This document shows, piece by piece, positions 19,555-28,483 of a stretch of 64,000 nucleotides of DNA (the first letter of the stretch is position 1; every line of letters starts with the position of its first letter). This DNA comes from Ferdinandcohnia sp036962705 (GTDB taxonomy: Bacteria; Bacillota; Bacilli; Bacillales; Bacillaceae_L). A model generated the notes under the pieces. That model was not told the origin of the DNA, did no database searches, and worked only from the letters and a program-made list of their open reading frames with translations. The stretch spans positions 62,001-126,000 of the forward strand of contig NZ_JBALOQ010000024.1 of the NCBI RefSeq assembly GCF_036962705.1, given 5' to 3'. A program made the position numbers and the translations under genes.

Positions 19555-19582
19555 ATGAGAAAAAATGATTGGAGGAATGAGT

Positions 19583-20743
19583 ATGACAATTGCATATGAT
19601 CAATTAACCAACAGCACGATACAACAAAACTTATTAAAACAAGCCAAAGATTTAGCTGAGATTTTTAGGGAAAGGTCTGCCAATATTGATGCAAACGGAG
19701 AATTCCCTTATGAAAATTTTGAGGATATAAAGCAACTTGGATTCTTAGCACTTACTGTCCCAATCGAGTATGGTGGCCTTGGTATTAACCTATATGATTT
19801 TCTCAAGATTCAGGAACAGATAGCCACAGGGGATGGACCAACTGCCCTATCACTCGGCTGGCAGCTCGGCCTTATCCTCGAGGTAGCTGAAAGTAGAAAT
19901 TGGAAGGAAGAAAGCTTTGCCAAGGTATGTGATTTAATCGTAAAAGAGAATGCACTTATTAACCTTGCTCAAACAGAACGCGCTACAGGGAGCCCTTCTA
20001 GAGGTGGCGTTCCTACCTCTACCGCGATTAAAGAAAAGAATGGATGGCGGATAAATGGAGCTAAGGCCTTCACTTCAATGGCCGTTGCACTCGATTATTC
20101 AATTGTTACAGTGGATATTAATCTAACTGGAAGAAAAGGGTTTATTTTGGTTGACCATAAATTAGACGGAGTTCATATAAAAGAAACTTGGGATAGTGTT
20201 TCCATGAGGGGAACAAAAAGTGATGACCTTATTTTAGACCAGGTGCTTGTTGCTGAGGATGCTTTATTGGTAGAAGAGGATATCCAAAAACCATTCCCTA
20301 AAGCTTGGTATCTACAAGTCCCAGCTGTATACATAGGAATAGCTACATCTGCTAGAGATTATGCGATAAAATTCGCTTCTGAATACAGCCCTACCACATT
20401 ACCAGGTCCGATTAAAGACGTACCAGAAGTAAGAAGAAAAATTGGAGAGATGGAACTAGAATTATTTAATGCACGTGAAGTACTCTATTCCGTCGCCAGA
20501 AAATGGGTAGAACATCCTGAACAGCGTGGTAGTATGGGATCAGAGCTAGCAGCGGTAAAACATATAGCAACAAACAGTGCAAACAAGATAGTAGATTTGG
20601 CAATGAGAATTGTTGGGGCTAGAAGCCTCTCCGCACAAAACCCTCTCCAACGCTATTTCCGTGATGTTCGTGCAGGGCTCCATAACCCTCCAACAGATGA
20701 TGCAATTGTTTATACACTAGCAAAGGCAGTATTAGATGAATAA
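19583..20743 (+). CDS. Acyl-CoA dehydrogenase-family enzyme (YdbM/SfnB/DszC-like)
   Basis: A 386-residue protein with the acyl-CoA dehydrogenase fold: GFLALTVPIEYGGLGINLYD, NLAQTERATGSPSRGG, INGAKAFTSMA and DTLR-like SMRGTKSDD, with a C-terminal helical bundle ending GARSLSAQNPLQRYFRDV. In sulfur modules these proteins act as flavin monooxygenases on thiophenes or sulfones rather than as fatty-acid dehydrogenases. The frame is open from 19565, but GGAGG sits 7 bases before ATG 19583. The S-box leader directly upstream supports a sulfur-assimilation role alongside the divergent LLM monooxygenase. Confidence 0.87.
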   Translation: MTIAYDQLTNSTIQQNLLKQAKDLAEIFRERSANIDANGEFPYENFEDIKQLGFLALTVPIEYGGLGINLYDFLKIQEQIATGDGPTALSLGWQLGLILEVAESRNWKEESFAKVCDLIVKENALINLAQTERATGSPSRGGVPTSTAIKEKNGWRINGAKAFTSMAVALDYSIVTVDINLTGRKGFILVDHKLDGVHIKETWDSVSMRGTKSDDLILDQVLVAEDALLVEEDIQKPFPKAWYLQVPAVYIGIATSARDYAIKFASEYSPTTLPGPIKDVPEVRRKIGEMELELFNAREVLYSVARKWVEHPEQRGSMGSELAAVKHIATNSANKIVDLAMRIVGARSLSAQNPLQRYFRDVRAGLHNPPTDDAIVYTLAKAVLDE

Positions 20744-20806
20744 AAGATTAATATTTGCTATTACCTTGTCGAAAAGGACCTGTCCCGATGTCGATTGTTA
20801 AAATGA

Positions 20807-20881
20807 AATAAAAATGACACCATTTGAATGATAAATGGTGTCATTGGCTTTTAGGATTTTGGTTGATTATTTGTGAAATTA
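20807..20881. repeat. Hairpin repeat R2 at the right edge of the sulfur module
   Basis: AATGACACCATTT and AAATGGTGTCATT form a perfect 13-bp stem. The sequence continues TTAGGATTTTG and GATTATTTGTGAAATTA as in R1 (16476-16537). It lies between convergent genes and may also end transcription both ways. Confidence 0.75.
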
Positions 20882-20922
20882 AAAAGTTAATCCACCTTTT
20901 CTGGTGAAAACACATGGAAGCC

Positions 20923-21402
20923 TCATGATCCTGAAGCTACAGCCCTTCTCTTTTTTATAGGTTCCACAATTATGGCATCTACTAAAATCAGGATTATGCC
21001 GAAATTGAGTGCATAGTCTGCGAGATTAAGAATACCTCCATTGTATTGAAAGTCGATAAAGTCTGTAACTTGATTGAAAAATATCCGATCTATAGCATTT
21101 CCAATCGCTCCACCAACATAAAGTCCGGCTCCTATTTCCATAATGAACCCATTTAAATGACCCTTCTTACGCATATAAAGGAAAATACCTACAACAATGA
21201 TGGCAACAGGAACAAATAGACGACCATATCCTTCAAACATTCCAAAAGCCGCTCCGCTATTTTGATAGTGTGTGAAATGGAGAACCCCATTCCAAACTTC
21301 GAGAGTCTCTCCGACTTCTAAATGGGCACGAACCAAATATTTTGAAACTTGATCAATGAATATCGCAACTATAGCAACAGCATAGAACCAAATATGAATC
21401 AC
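20923..21402 (-). CDS. lspA: Signal peptidase II (lipoprotein signal peptidase), likely paralogue
   Basis: A 159-residue membrane protein with four hydrophobic segments and all LspA signatures: IDQVSKYLV, YQNSGAAFGMF, GGAIGNAIDRI, VTDFID and NLADYALN, the last two carrying the catalytic Asp region. It removes signal peptides from prolipoproteins at the outer face of the membrane. The start is GTG at 21402 with a poor ribosome binding site. The usual lspA of bacilli lies next to ileS and the pyr operon; this copy stands alone, so it is probably a second one. Confidence 0.9.
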   Translation of the reverse strand: MIHIWFYAVAIVAIFIDQVSKYLVRAHLEVGETLEVWNGVLHFTHYQNSGAAFGMFEGYGRLFVPVAIIVVGIFLYMRKKGHLNGFIMEIGAGLYVGGAIGNAIDRIFFNQVTDFIDFQYNGGILNLADYALNFGIILILVDAIIVEPIKKRRAVASGS

Positions 21403-21601
21403 ACTTTCTTTGTATTTTGATAGTAATTTTAATATATAGATTCAAGATATTAAAGGAATCTGCTTAACTAGCGTGCGTTCCTCTAAAAGCGTTGCAGCAT
21501 TTTTTATTTCAGCTGTGCAATAGTCCTCCTTTAAAAAGGTGTAGTTTAATACACGTTATTTCGTCTAAACTATAACTATCTCATCCAATGGAGGTAAAAA
21601 C

Positions 21602-22318
21602 ATGCAAAAAATCGCAGGAAAAGTCGCAGTAATTACAGGAGCTGGCCGTGGAATAGGACGAGCAACAGCAATTGCCTTCGCGCAAGAAGGTATTCATGTA
21701 GGTCTTATTGGGCGTACACCTGAAAATTTACAAAAAGTAGCAGAAGAACTTAAAGAGTATGATGTGAGGACAGTAATAGCTGCAGCAAATGTAGCGGATT
21801 TAGACTCTATTACCTCAGCGGTTCAATCCATTCGTGGTGAACTTGGAGCAATCGATATATTAGTAAACAATGCCGGCATTTCAAAATTCGGTAACTTCAT
21901 GGACTTAACGCCTGAAGAATGGACAAATATTATCGATGTTAATGTAAAAGGTGTGTATTACACAACACGTGCGGTATTACCGGAAATGATAGAGCGCAAC
22001 ACAGGCGACATCATTAACATTTCATCAACAGCCGGTCAAAAAGGTGCACCCATTACGAGTGCATACTCTGCTTCAAAGGCTGCAGTTATCGGACTAAGTG
22101 AATCATTAATGCTTGAAGTGCGCAAGAAAAATATTCGCGTAACAACGTTAACACCAAGTACGGTTGCAACAGATATGGCGGTTGAGTTAAACCTAACCGA
22201 CGGCAACCCAGAAAAAGTGATGCAAGCAGAAGATTTAGCAGAATTAATGGTTGCACAGCTAAAACTTCATCCGCGTGTTGTATTAAAACATGCTGGACTT
22301 TGGTCGACAAACCCTTAA
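21602..22318 (+). CDS. SDR family oxidoreductase (3-ketoacyl reductase-like)
   Basis: A 238-residue classical short-chain dehydrogenase. TGAGRGIG binds the cofactor and IGRTP suggests NADP preference. DILVNNAGIS, the catalytic Ser in NISSTAG and YSASKAA complete the active site. It resembles FabG-like proteins annotated as 3-ketoacyl-ACP reductase, but the C-terminus (LKLHPRVVLKHAGLWSTNP) is its own, and it is not in a fatty-acid cluster. GGAGG lies 8 bases before the ATG. A terminator follows. Confidence 0.88.
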   Translation: MQKIAGKVAVITGAGRGIGRATAIAFAQEGIHVGLIGRTPENLQKVAEELKEYDVRTVIAAANVADLDSITSAVQSIRGELGAIDILVNNAGISKFGNFMDLTPEEWTNIIDVNVKGVYYTTRAVLPEMIERNTGDIINISSTAGQKGAPITSAYSASKAAVIGLSESLMLEVRKKNIRVTTLTPSTVATDMAVELNLTDGNPEKVMQAEDLAELMVAQLKLHPRVVLKHAGLWSTNP

Positions 22319-22333
22319 TAGGGCTATTCGAAA

Positions 22334-22376
22334 TAAAAAGACGCTATCCGATGTATTTTGGATGGCGTCTTCTTTT
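22334..22376 (+). terminator. Intrinsic terminator
   Basis: AGACGCTATCC pairs with GGATGGCGTCT, followed by TCTTTTT, 15 bases after the SDR stop codon. It could also work leftward. Confidence 0.85.
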
Positions 22377-22480
22377 TATAGGATGTTATGCACTAAGGGG
22401 GAACTACTACCTTGTCATAACTATTCATTCCAATGTCATGAACGGTTTTATTAAAAGTATGGGACTCCTGCTGAATAAAG

Positions 22481-23749
22481 TTAAATTAACACGCCAGATA
22501 CTTCAAGTGGAGTTAAAGCATTTGTGTTATTTACAAAAACAAACGCATCATATCGGTCTGCTATCACTGATGGAACATAGTTACCGTAATGCTCATATTG
22601 TGGATGATAGACAACGCCAATTGCGCGATGGCCAATAGGCCTAGTAAATAATTTTCTATTTTTATCCGTAAATACTAGGAGTTTATCGTAAGCACCTGCT
22701 TTATAGAGAAAATCTTCCCAACTTCCGGAAACCGCGGGAGGGGTATTCATTTTTTCAAAGTCTACACCCCACTTGGTAGCTGCAATAACCGTCCCATGAT
22801 GTGTACCGAAACCAACAATAAACACGGTTTCCGAACCTACTTGTTCCCTTATGAGTTGTCCTACATTGACAATTCCTTCTTTTTCCATGTCCGTCGCTCT
22901 TGCATCCCCAACATGTGTATTGTGTTCCCATATAATCCCTTTGGAATGACTGTTATTAAACGAATCAATTTTATTTATGACTTCTACCATGTGACGATCT
23001 CTAATATTCCATGATTCATTATCGTTTGTAATCATGGTTGTATAATAGTTTTCAGCGTTAGCGGTAATAAGCGCGTTTACCTCGACGTTTAAACTGCTTT
23101 CCTCTGAATCATGATAGGTATGTTTGTTTAAACTCACTTCCATTAGAAGTTTTGTTACTTCTTCATGACATCCCTCAGAATAAAAAGATGAGGACAAAGC
23201 ATACTTTTCCGCATCACGATTAAATGGTTCAAAACAGGCGAAAGCCTTTCTCGCGACCTCAAAATCTGGTGAGTTTCTTTTTTCTAAATACTTAAGTATT
23301 TCATCCATCGATTCCCATAGATTATAGATATCAATTCCATAAAAACCAACTTTTCTATCAAACGGTTTTCCTTCATTAAATTCTTTTAACCATTCGATTA
23401 ATTCAATTATTTCTTCATTTGCCCACATCCAGGTTGGCCACTGTTTAAAAGACATTAGGACATCACGAGCATTATTATATTGAGTTGAATACCCTTTTAT
23501 ATAGCGATTCACCTCTTGACATGCTGGCCAATCACCTTCTACAGCTATAAAGGTGAACTCTTTTTCAACGATTAATCTTTTGGTGATGTCAGCACGTATT
23601 TTATAGAACTCAGACGTTCCGTGTGAGGCTTCCCCCAACAAAACATATTTCTGATTTTTAATAGAAGTAACAAGTGAATCAAGGTTATCTTTAGAATTGG
23701 TAATTGGAATTGCATGTTGTTTTATTGCTTGTATCATTTTATCTTCCAT
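22481..23749 (-). CDS. Erythromycin esterase-family protein
   Basis: A protein of about 422 residues in the EreA/EreB-like superfamily. LLGEASHGTSEFYKIRADIT carries the Glu-His active-site region, and WPACQEVNRYI, VGFYGIDIYNLWESM and GIIWEHNTHVGDARATDM are further family blocks. Characterised members hydrolyse the macrolide lactone ring, but most chromosomal ones have unknown substrates. The open frame extends to 23830 into the gene before it. AAGGGG lies before ATG 23749, 10 bases after the neighbour's stop, so that is the start. It is the third gene of a three-gene operon. Confidence 0.87.
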   Translation of the reverse strand: MEDKMIQAIKQHAIPITNSKDNLDSLVTSIKNQKYVLLGEASHGTSEFYKIRADITKRLIVEKEFTFIAVEGDWPACQEVNRYIKGYSTQYNNARDVLMSFKQWPTWMWANEEIIELIEWLKEFNEGKPFDRKVGFYGIDIYNLWESMDEILKYLEKRNSPDFEVARKAFACFEPFNRDAEKYALSSSFYSEGCHEEVTKLLMEVSLNKHTYHDSEESSLNVEVNALITANAENYYTTMITNDNESWNIRDRHMVEVINKIDSFNNSHSKGIIWEHNTHVGDARATDMEKEGIVNVGQLIREQVGSETVFIVGFGTHHGTVIAATKWGVDFEKMNTPPAVSGSWEDFLYKAGAYDKLLVFTDKNRKLFTRPIGHRAIGVVYHPQYEHYGNYVPSVIADRYDAFVFVNNTNALTPLEVSGVLI

Positions 23750-23759
23750 AATAACCCCT

Positions 23760-24137
23760 TCAGTTTTTGTATTCTGCATTATACGTATTCTCACCTGCAT
23801 GAACTGAGAGAAGAGTATCCGCATATCCAACCAATCGGTTTACAAGCTCATCAGAAATAGCATAAACAAGGTGATGAAGTGATTCTTTATGTAAGGCAGG
23901 GTCGTCAAATAGTATTGTAGTATTGATGAATATCTCCTTTGTATCATATAGGTTATAGTGAATAATAACCTTGCCAGCTGCACCACCAGTATTCGGGTCT
24001 TTATAGCTCGGTAAAAAAACGTACCATTCCTCGGCAGAAGGCGATCGAAAGTTTTTTGTAAACGTCAAACCTTCTATTTCTTTTTCTATTTGATTCCTCA
24101 TTTGATGATCAATAACATCTAGTATCTTCTTTTCCAT
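23760..24137 (-). CDS. Hypothetical protein, 125 aa
   Basis: A soluble 125-residue protein beginning MEKKILDVIDHQMRNQIEKE. It has mixed alpha/beta character (EEWYVFLPSYKDPNTGG, VIIHYNLYDTKEIFINTT) and no cysteines, signal peptide or membrane span. It lies 8 bases from the DUF1292-like gene and 10 from the erythromycin esterase-like gene, so the three are co-transcribed. I do not recognise the family. Confidence 0.65.
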   Translation of the reverse strand: MEKKILDVIDHQMRNQIEKEIEGLTFTKNFRSPSAEEWYVFLPSYKDPNTGGAAGKVIIHYNLYDTKEIFINTTILFDDPALHKESLHHLVYAISDELVNRLVGYADTLLSVHAGENTYNAEYKN

Positions 24138-24145
24138 TCAGAATT

Positions 24146-24409
24146 TTACTCCGCTGGATTAGCATCAATAGCTATCTCATATGCATCTAGAACCATATCA
24201 CGTTCGGATGGATCGCTAATTCCTGTCAAAAACTGACCATCATCCGTATTCTCCACTTGCATGACAAATGTGTTATTTTGATCTTGTTCAGAGCGTAACA
24301 ATGCAAATGTTTTGTCCTTCATATCAAATAAGGCTTCAATCGAAAATTCTTTTTCAACCCCATTCTGATCCAAAACAACAATTTTATCTCGATATACGTC
24401 ACTGTTCAT
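24146..24409 (-). CDS. DUF1292-family small protein
   Basis: An 87-residue acidic protein with the DUF1292 pattern: IVVLDQNGVEKEFSIEALFD, a KTFALLRSE strand, then FVMQVENTDDGQFL. AGGAGG lies 8 bases before ATG 24409; the frame is also open from a GTG three codons upstream that overlaps the Shine-Dalgarno. It is the first gene of the operon with the 125-residue protein and the esterase-like gene. The function of DUF1292 is unknown. Confidence 0.7.
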   Translation of the reverse strand: MNSDVYRDKIVVLDQNGVEKEFSIEALFDMKDKTFALLRSEQDQNNTFVMQVENTDDGQFLTGISDPSERDMVLDAYEIAIDANPAE

Positions 24410-24543
24410 GTAGTACACCTCCTGTAATTTGCATTCATATCTTTACCTAAACCATCAAAATTACTTAAAAAACAAATTTTCATAAGTGATGACCGCATTT
24501 AAAAAGTGTCCTTTTTTCTGGTATTTCGTTTCATATTTAAATA

Positions 24544-24591
24544 CAACAAAAAAACAACTCTTATTACATATTAAGGGTTGTTTTTTGTTGT
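24544..24591. terminator. Bidirectional terminator
   Basis: ACAACAAAAAAACAACTCTTA pairs with the complementary TTAAGGGTTGTTTTTTGTTGT across a short loop. It lies between the DUF1292 operon promoter region and the small gene at 24629-24796. Confidence 0.75.
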
Positions 24592-24628
24592 ATTACTTTT
24601 ACTATAGTTTTAATTTCCTCATTAAAGA

Positions 24629-24796
24629 TCAGTTTTGTAATATCGATCTTAAATGGCTATTTCTTTGTTCAAGTCTGTATTCATCTTCATTTTCTTTTGA
24701 AACAGATTCTAATCCGTATCCTGTCGAACTAATTTCTAATGTTTCACTTTCTTTTCTTTTTAAATTGGCATCTTCATTATAATGACCCTTTTCCAT
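24629..24796 (-). CDS. Small hydrophilic hypothetical protein (55 aa)
   Basis: The frame is open for 101 codons, but CAGGAGGG lies 6 bases before the ATG at 24796, which gives a 55-residue charged product beginning MEKGHYNEDANLKRKESETL. It is highly polar, probably disordered, and ends RNSHLRSILQN. The strong ribosome binding site and the downstream terminator support a real gene. No family recognised. Confidence 0.6.
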   Translation of the reverse strand: MEKGHYNEDANLKRKESETLEISSTGYGLESVSKENEDEYRLEQRNSHLRSILQN

Positions 24797-25025
24797 ATTA
24801 CCCTCCTGTATTTTATTATATTTCTCCTTTTTTGTTATATTTCCACTTTTTCTTAGAGGCATACAGAAAATTTCTACGTAAATGCTTTTTTCCATATCCA
24901 TTTTAATACGCCTTTTGAATCGAACAATCGACAATATTCGAGCATTTTCTAAGTGTTAAAATTTTCTCTATGTTAGAATAATAATGTAAAGACAACAAAA
25001 GGAAATTACATAAGGGGTGTTAGGT

Positions 25026-25787
25026 ATGACAAATTCAAAAGTAGCAGTTATCACTGGTGGTGGAAGCGGTTTAGGACAAGCTTCTGCTGTTCGACTAGCA
25101 AAAGAAGGTATTAACATCGTAGTGGTCGATATTAATGAACAAGGTGGGGCTGAAACGGTTAATCTTGTTAAAGAATTAGGCGTTGATGCCATCTTTGTAA
25201 AAGCGGACGTATCAAAAAAAGAAGATGTAAAAGCTTATGTAGATGCAGCTATTGAAAAATTTGGTACGATTGATTACTTTTTCAATAATGCAGGGATTTC
25301 TGGTAGTGGCGTACCTTTTGGCGAGGTCTCAACTGATGAAATTGAACAGATTGTTGGAATTAACTTAATGGGTGCATTATATGGAGTTAAATACGTATTA
25401 GACGTTATGTTGAAAAACGGTGGCGGTTCAATCGTTAACACTTCTTCAACCGCTGGTGTGATTGGTCAAGCAGGTGTTGTCACTTACTCTGCTACAAAAC
25501 ACGGCATTGTGGGATTAACCAAGAGTATCGTGATGGAGTATGCAAGCAAAGGTATTCGTTGTAACGCGATTGCTCCTGGTGGAACAGAAACACCGATGAT
25601 CAAAGCTTATTTCGAATCTCAACCACCTGAAATTAAACAGGCTGCAATCCAATCGGTTCCTCAAAAACGCTATGGTCAACCAGAAGAAGTAGCAGAATTA
25701 GTTGCCTTCTTATTAACATCGCCTGCCCAATACATTAATGGCGAAGTTATCAGCATTGATGGTGGGTTTACAAATACACGTGGATAA
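25026..25787 (+). CDS. SDR family oxidoreductase (glucose 1-dehydrogenase-like)
   Basis: A 253-residue short-chain dehydrogenase with TGGGSGLGQ, an acidic residue after the second strand (VVVDINEQ) that indicates NAD preference, FFNNAGISG, NTSSTAGVIG and the catalytic YSATKHG. The C-terminus has QYINGEVISIDGGFTNTRG. The start is ATG 25026, with AAGGGGTG upstream; the annotatable GTG at 25017 overlaps that site. The substrate is not predictable from sequence. It ends at a strong terminator. Confidence 0.9.
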   Translation: MTNSKVAVITGGGSGLGQASAVRLAKEGINIVVVDINEQGGAETVNLVKELGVDAIFVKADVSKKEDVKAYVDAAIEKFGTIDYFFNNAGISGSGVPFGEVSTDEIEQIVGINLMGALYGVKYVLDVMLKNGGGSIVNTSSTAGVIGQAGVVTYSATKHGIVGLTKSIVMEYASKGIRCNAIAPGGTETPMIKAYFESQPPEIKQAAIQSVPQKRYGQPEEVAELVAFLLTSPAQYINGEVISIDGGFTNTRG

Positions 25788-25816
25788 TAGAAAATAATTA
25801 GCGTATGTTGCACAAC

Positions 25817-25842
25817 AAACGCTCAGAATTGTCTGAGCGTTT
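25817..25842 (+). terminator. Intrinsic terminator
   Basis: AAACGCTCAG and CTGAGCGTTT form a 10-bp stem with a 6-base loop, followed by GGTTTATT, 30 bases behind the SDR. Confidence 0.85.
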
Positions 25843-25959
25843 GGTTTATTCTAAATTACTAATGCCTTTTTAGGAACACGTTTTCGACTTCTAATAATTT
25901 TCTAGTAATATTGGAAAATAGAAAAAAACTTTACCTCCTTGTTATATATTTTTTTATTT

Positions 25960-27195
25960 TTATTGAGATAATAGGCTAATGACAGTATTCAAGACGACGT
26001 TTACTCCTTTTTCGCATTCCTCCAAGGTGGTCAGTTCTTCTTCGCAATGGCTTTTTCCATTTTTGCTCGGTACAAACAGCATGGTGGTAGGGATATAGCT
26101 TGCGATGAACTGCGCGTCATGCCCGGCACCGCTAACCATGCGTTTATGGGTGTAACCAAGTGATTTTGCGGATTGCTCTATAAGATTGCAGAGTTCGGGC
26201 TTGAACCAAACTGTATCTCGTTCCCATAATTTCGTTGCTTCTATCTCACATCCTTCATTCATTTCCAAATTCGAAAGACCTTCAACGAAATTTTTCACAT
26301 CGTTGACGATATCCATATCCTTGTGACGAGCCTCAAGGGTAAAAACAACTTTATTCGGAATAACTGTATGAATGCTTGGATAGACATTTATCCTTCCTAT
26401 TGTATAGACTAGATCCTTATCTAAAGAACCAAAGTATTTCCGTATCTCATTTATAAGGTTATTCGTTGCAAACAGTGCGTCCTTACGCATGTTCATCGGG
26501 GTGGTACCTGCATGATTGGATTCCCCAGTCACTTCAATTTCATAACAAGCCATACCTACAACACATTCTACAACACCAATCGAAAGCGCTTCAGATTCTA
26601 AAATTGGTCCTTGTTCTATATGTAATTCAAGTAAAGCGGTTGCTTCTTTAAGGCGGTTTTCCACATTCCCTTCGTATCCAATCGCCTTTAGTGCTTCGCC
26701 AAAAGTAATTCCTTCAGAATCCTGCTTTTGCATCATGACGGACTTTGTAAATTTACCTGCTAGAACACCAGATGCCATCATCGAAGGCTCGAATCTAGCA
26801 CCTTCTTCATTGGTAAAATTCACAACAGTAATTGGAATTTTAGGTTTAATATTATGGTCTACGAGGGTTCTTACTACTTCTAAACCGGCTACTACCCCTA
26901 GTACACCATCAAACCTGCCTCCTTTTTTGACGGAATCTAAATGGGAGCCAATCAGGATAGGAGGTTTTTTCTCAGTGCCTTCAAGTGTAGCATACATACA
27001 TCCCATATCATCAATCTTCACATCCATTCCTAATTCCTCACAACATGCTCGGAAATAATCCCTGGCGTGTCGGTCTTCATCTGTTAATGCTAGCCTTGTC
27101 ACTCCATTTTTTTCTGTCCTGCCAAAGTCTGCAAATCGTTCCAATTCGTTCATTAATCTTTCCCTATTGATTAACAGTTTTTGTTTTTGCAACAT
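25960..27195 (-). CDS. M20-family Zn-dependent amidohydrolase (N-carbamoyl-L-amino acid hydrolase / allantoate amidohydrolase-like)
   Basis: A 411-residue enzyme of the hydantoinase/carbamoylase family. Zinc ligands are in GSHLDSVKKGGRFDG and NEEGARFEPSMMAS. ELHIEQGP, GESNHAGTTPMNMRKDA (dimerisation domain) and SGAGHDAQFIA are further hallmarks. It cleaves an N-carbamoyl amino acid, or a ureido compound such as allantoate, to free ammonia and CO2. GGGGAG lies 8 bases before the ATG. There are no ring-opening hydantoinase or allantoinase genes nearby, so the substrate is open. It is a single-gene unit. Confidence 0.88.
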   Translation of the reverse strand: MLQKQKLLINRERLMNELERFADFGRTEKNGVTRLALTDEDRHARDYFRACCEELGMDVKIDDMGCMYATLEGTEKKPPILIGSHLDSVKKGGRFDGVLGVVAGLEVVRTLVDHNIKPKIPITVVNFTNEEGARFEPSMMASGVLAGKFTKSVMMQKQDSEGITFGEALKAIGYEGNVENRLKEATALLELHIEQGPILESEALSIGVVECVVGMACYEIEVTGESNHAGTTPMNMRKDALFATNNLINEIRKYFGSLDKDLVYTIGRINVYPSIHTVIPNKVVFTLEARHKDMDIVNDVKNFVEGLSNLEMNEGCEIEATKLWERDTVWFKPELCNLIEQSAKSLGYTHKRMVSGAGHDAQFIASYIPTTMLFVPSKNGKSHCEEELTTLEECEKGVNVVLNTVISLLSQ

Positions 27196-27519
27196 TGTAG
27201 ACTCCCCTTTAATTAGTGATAACCAAAGATCCTTCTTGCATTCTAGTATCTGATGGAGTTGAAACTAAACAATCAAAAGGACCTCGTCAGAAGCATCCCA
27301 TGCCAAAAAGTCTTAATGTATTAATTACTTAAATATTCAGTTATTTAAAATTATAACTCTATTAACCATAATGTCATTATACAAAATGTAAAAAATATAA
27401 ACGGATTATTTTATAGTATGTTAAATCATTATTGGCAGCATCATAGCCTAATTAAAAATGAGACCCAGTACACCTTTGCGTTTTTTCACTTAAATAGAAT
27501 CAGATCAACGGCATTCCAA
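27196..27519. other. Intergenic, upstream of the amidohydrolase gene
   Basis: Strongly AT-rich sequence with the leftward promoter of the amidohydrolase gene. No gene, hairpin or riboswitch was recognised before the DnaB remnant begins. Confidence 0.4.
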
Positions 27520-27824
27520 TTAATTTGGAAATTGATGCAGCATCTTTCGTGTCTTTGCTCTCATTTCTGAAACTGTTTGTCCAGCCCCATCGAAAATTTG
27601 GATATTGGTTTCATTTAGCTGCCCAATTACTTCCACCCATCGATCCTTTTGACTTTGACTTAACATTTTCCCAGGGTCCCTCATTTTCAATCGATTAAAC
27701 CCACAAGTTGACGCAATTAATCGAGAGGTGATCAGTTTTTAAGGCATCTCTAACGAAAAGACAATTAGCAGATAACCTGCCCATCCAGCTTCCTTTGCAA
27801 AATGCAGCATCACGTCGGTTTTTC
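27520..27824 (-). pseudogene. Remnant of a phage-type replicative DnaB helicase
   Basis: On the minus strand one frame reads KTDVMLHFAKEAGWAGYLL, IVFSLEMP, a TAA, then LITSRLIASTCGFNRLKMRD and EMRAKTRKMLHQFPN, and stops at 27520. This is the RecA-like core of DnaB: the Walker A end (GKT), the FSLEM strand, and the IFDGAGQTVSEMRA stretch typical of Gram-positive phage DnaB. Both ends are missing and there is an internal stop, so it is a decayed prophage or plasmid fragment. No other phage genes are adjacent. Confidence 0.75.
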
Positions 27825-27830
27825 TCATAA

Positions 27831-27861
27831 AAAAACGCGCCTTACTAGGGTAAGAGACGCT
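27831..27861 (-). terminator. Orphan minus-strand terminator
   Basis: GCGTCTCTTAC and GTAAGGCGCG (minus strand) form a stem followed by seven T. No intact minus-strand gene lies upstream of it, so it is probably left from a deleted gene at the DnaB remnant junction. Confidence 0.65.
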
Positions 27862-27966
27862 AAATTTATCATGTTTGCCTTTTAATTTTGATCAAATGAG
27901 AGTTACGAAAGAAGCAGGGCGAAAACAATTGCATAAACTATAAAAATAGATTGGGGAGGATTTCTA

Positions 27967-28356
27967 ATGAATAATTTCAACACACTCTGCCAACAATTTG
28001 GCCAAATTCTAAACCAAAAACCAGAAGTAAAAAATGAAGTTTGTTCTGTAAGTATTAAACGGAATCTACATGTTACCATTCAAGGTCGTCCAAGCCCTGG
28101 AAAAATAGAGGCCGAAATATCATTTGCATCTTTGGATTATGAGGGCAATGCCCTTAATCTTGGGGAAACCGTTATACTCGAAGAAGAAATTCCAGCATTT
28201 ACAAAAATTTTAATTAAAAATGGGATAATAGTGAGCGCCATTCATAATCATTGGCTGTTCACCAAACCGAATATTCTTTATATCCACTTTCAATCTGTTG
28301 AACCCCCATTACATTTTGCTCACAAAATTTCAGAAGCACTGAAGGTTCTTCGATAA
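27967..28356 (+). CDS. DUF1259-family protein
   Basis: A 129-residue protein matching one DUF1259 (LppY/LpqO) unit: LCQQFGQILNQKPEVKNEVC, TIQGRPSPGKIEAEISF, NLGETVILEEEIPAF, VSAIHNHWLF and ILYIHFQSVEPP. The conserved His pair in HNHW suggests metal binding, but the function is unknown. There is no signal peptide, unlike the secreted actinobacterial members. GGGGAGG lies 7 bases before the ATG. It is convergent with the GH3 gene and shares its terminator. Confidence 0.85.
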   Translation: MNNFNTLCQQFGQILNQKPEVKNEVCSVSIKRNLHVTIQGRPSPGKIEAEISFASLDYEGNALNLGETVILEEEIPAFTKILIKNGIIVSAIHNHWLFTKPNILYIHFQSVEPPLHFAHKISEALKVLR

Positions 28357-28446
28357 TTGTTTTCCGGAGATAGAAGCTTATTTTTGAATCGAGGATCCAG
28401 TCAAGTTGAATGAACCGTTTTCCGTGCTTTTTCAATCCCACAAAAA

Positions 28447-28471
28447 AATCACAGGCTTTACACCTGTGATT
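28447..28471. terminator. Bidirectional terminator
   Basis: AATCACAGG and CCTGTGATT form a 9-bp stem, flanked by seven A on the left and TTTCATTTT on the right. It lies 13 bases from the GH3 stop codon. Confidence 0.88.
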
Positions 28472-28483
28472 TTCATTTTATTA

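Noticed and set aside
22086..22310. Minus-strand frames inside katG, SDR, LLM and other genes
   Set aside because: They lack ribosome binding sites and protein-like composition and are shadows of the real genes on the other strand.
23750..23830. Long form of the erythromycin esterase-like protein starting at 23830
   Set aside because: It would overlap the upstream gene by 70 bases. AAGGGG and family alignment support ATG 23749.
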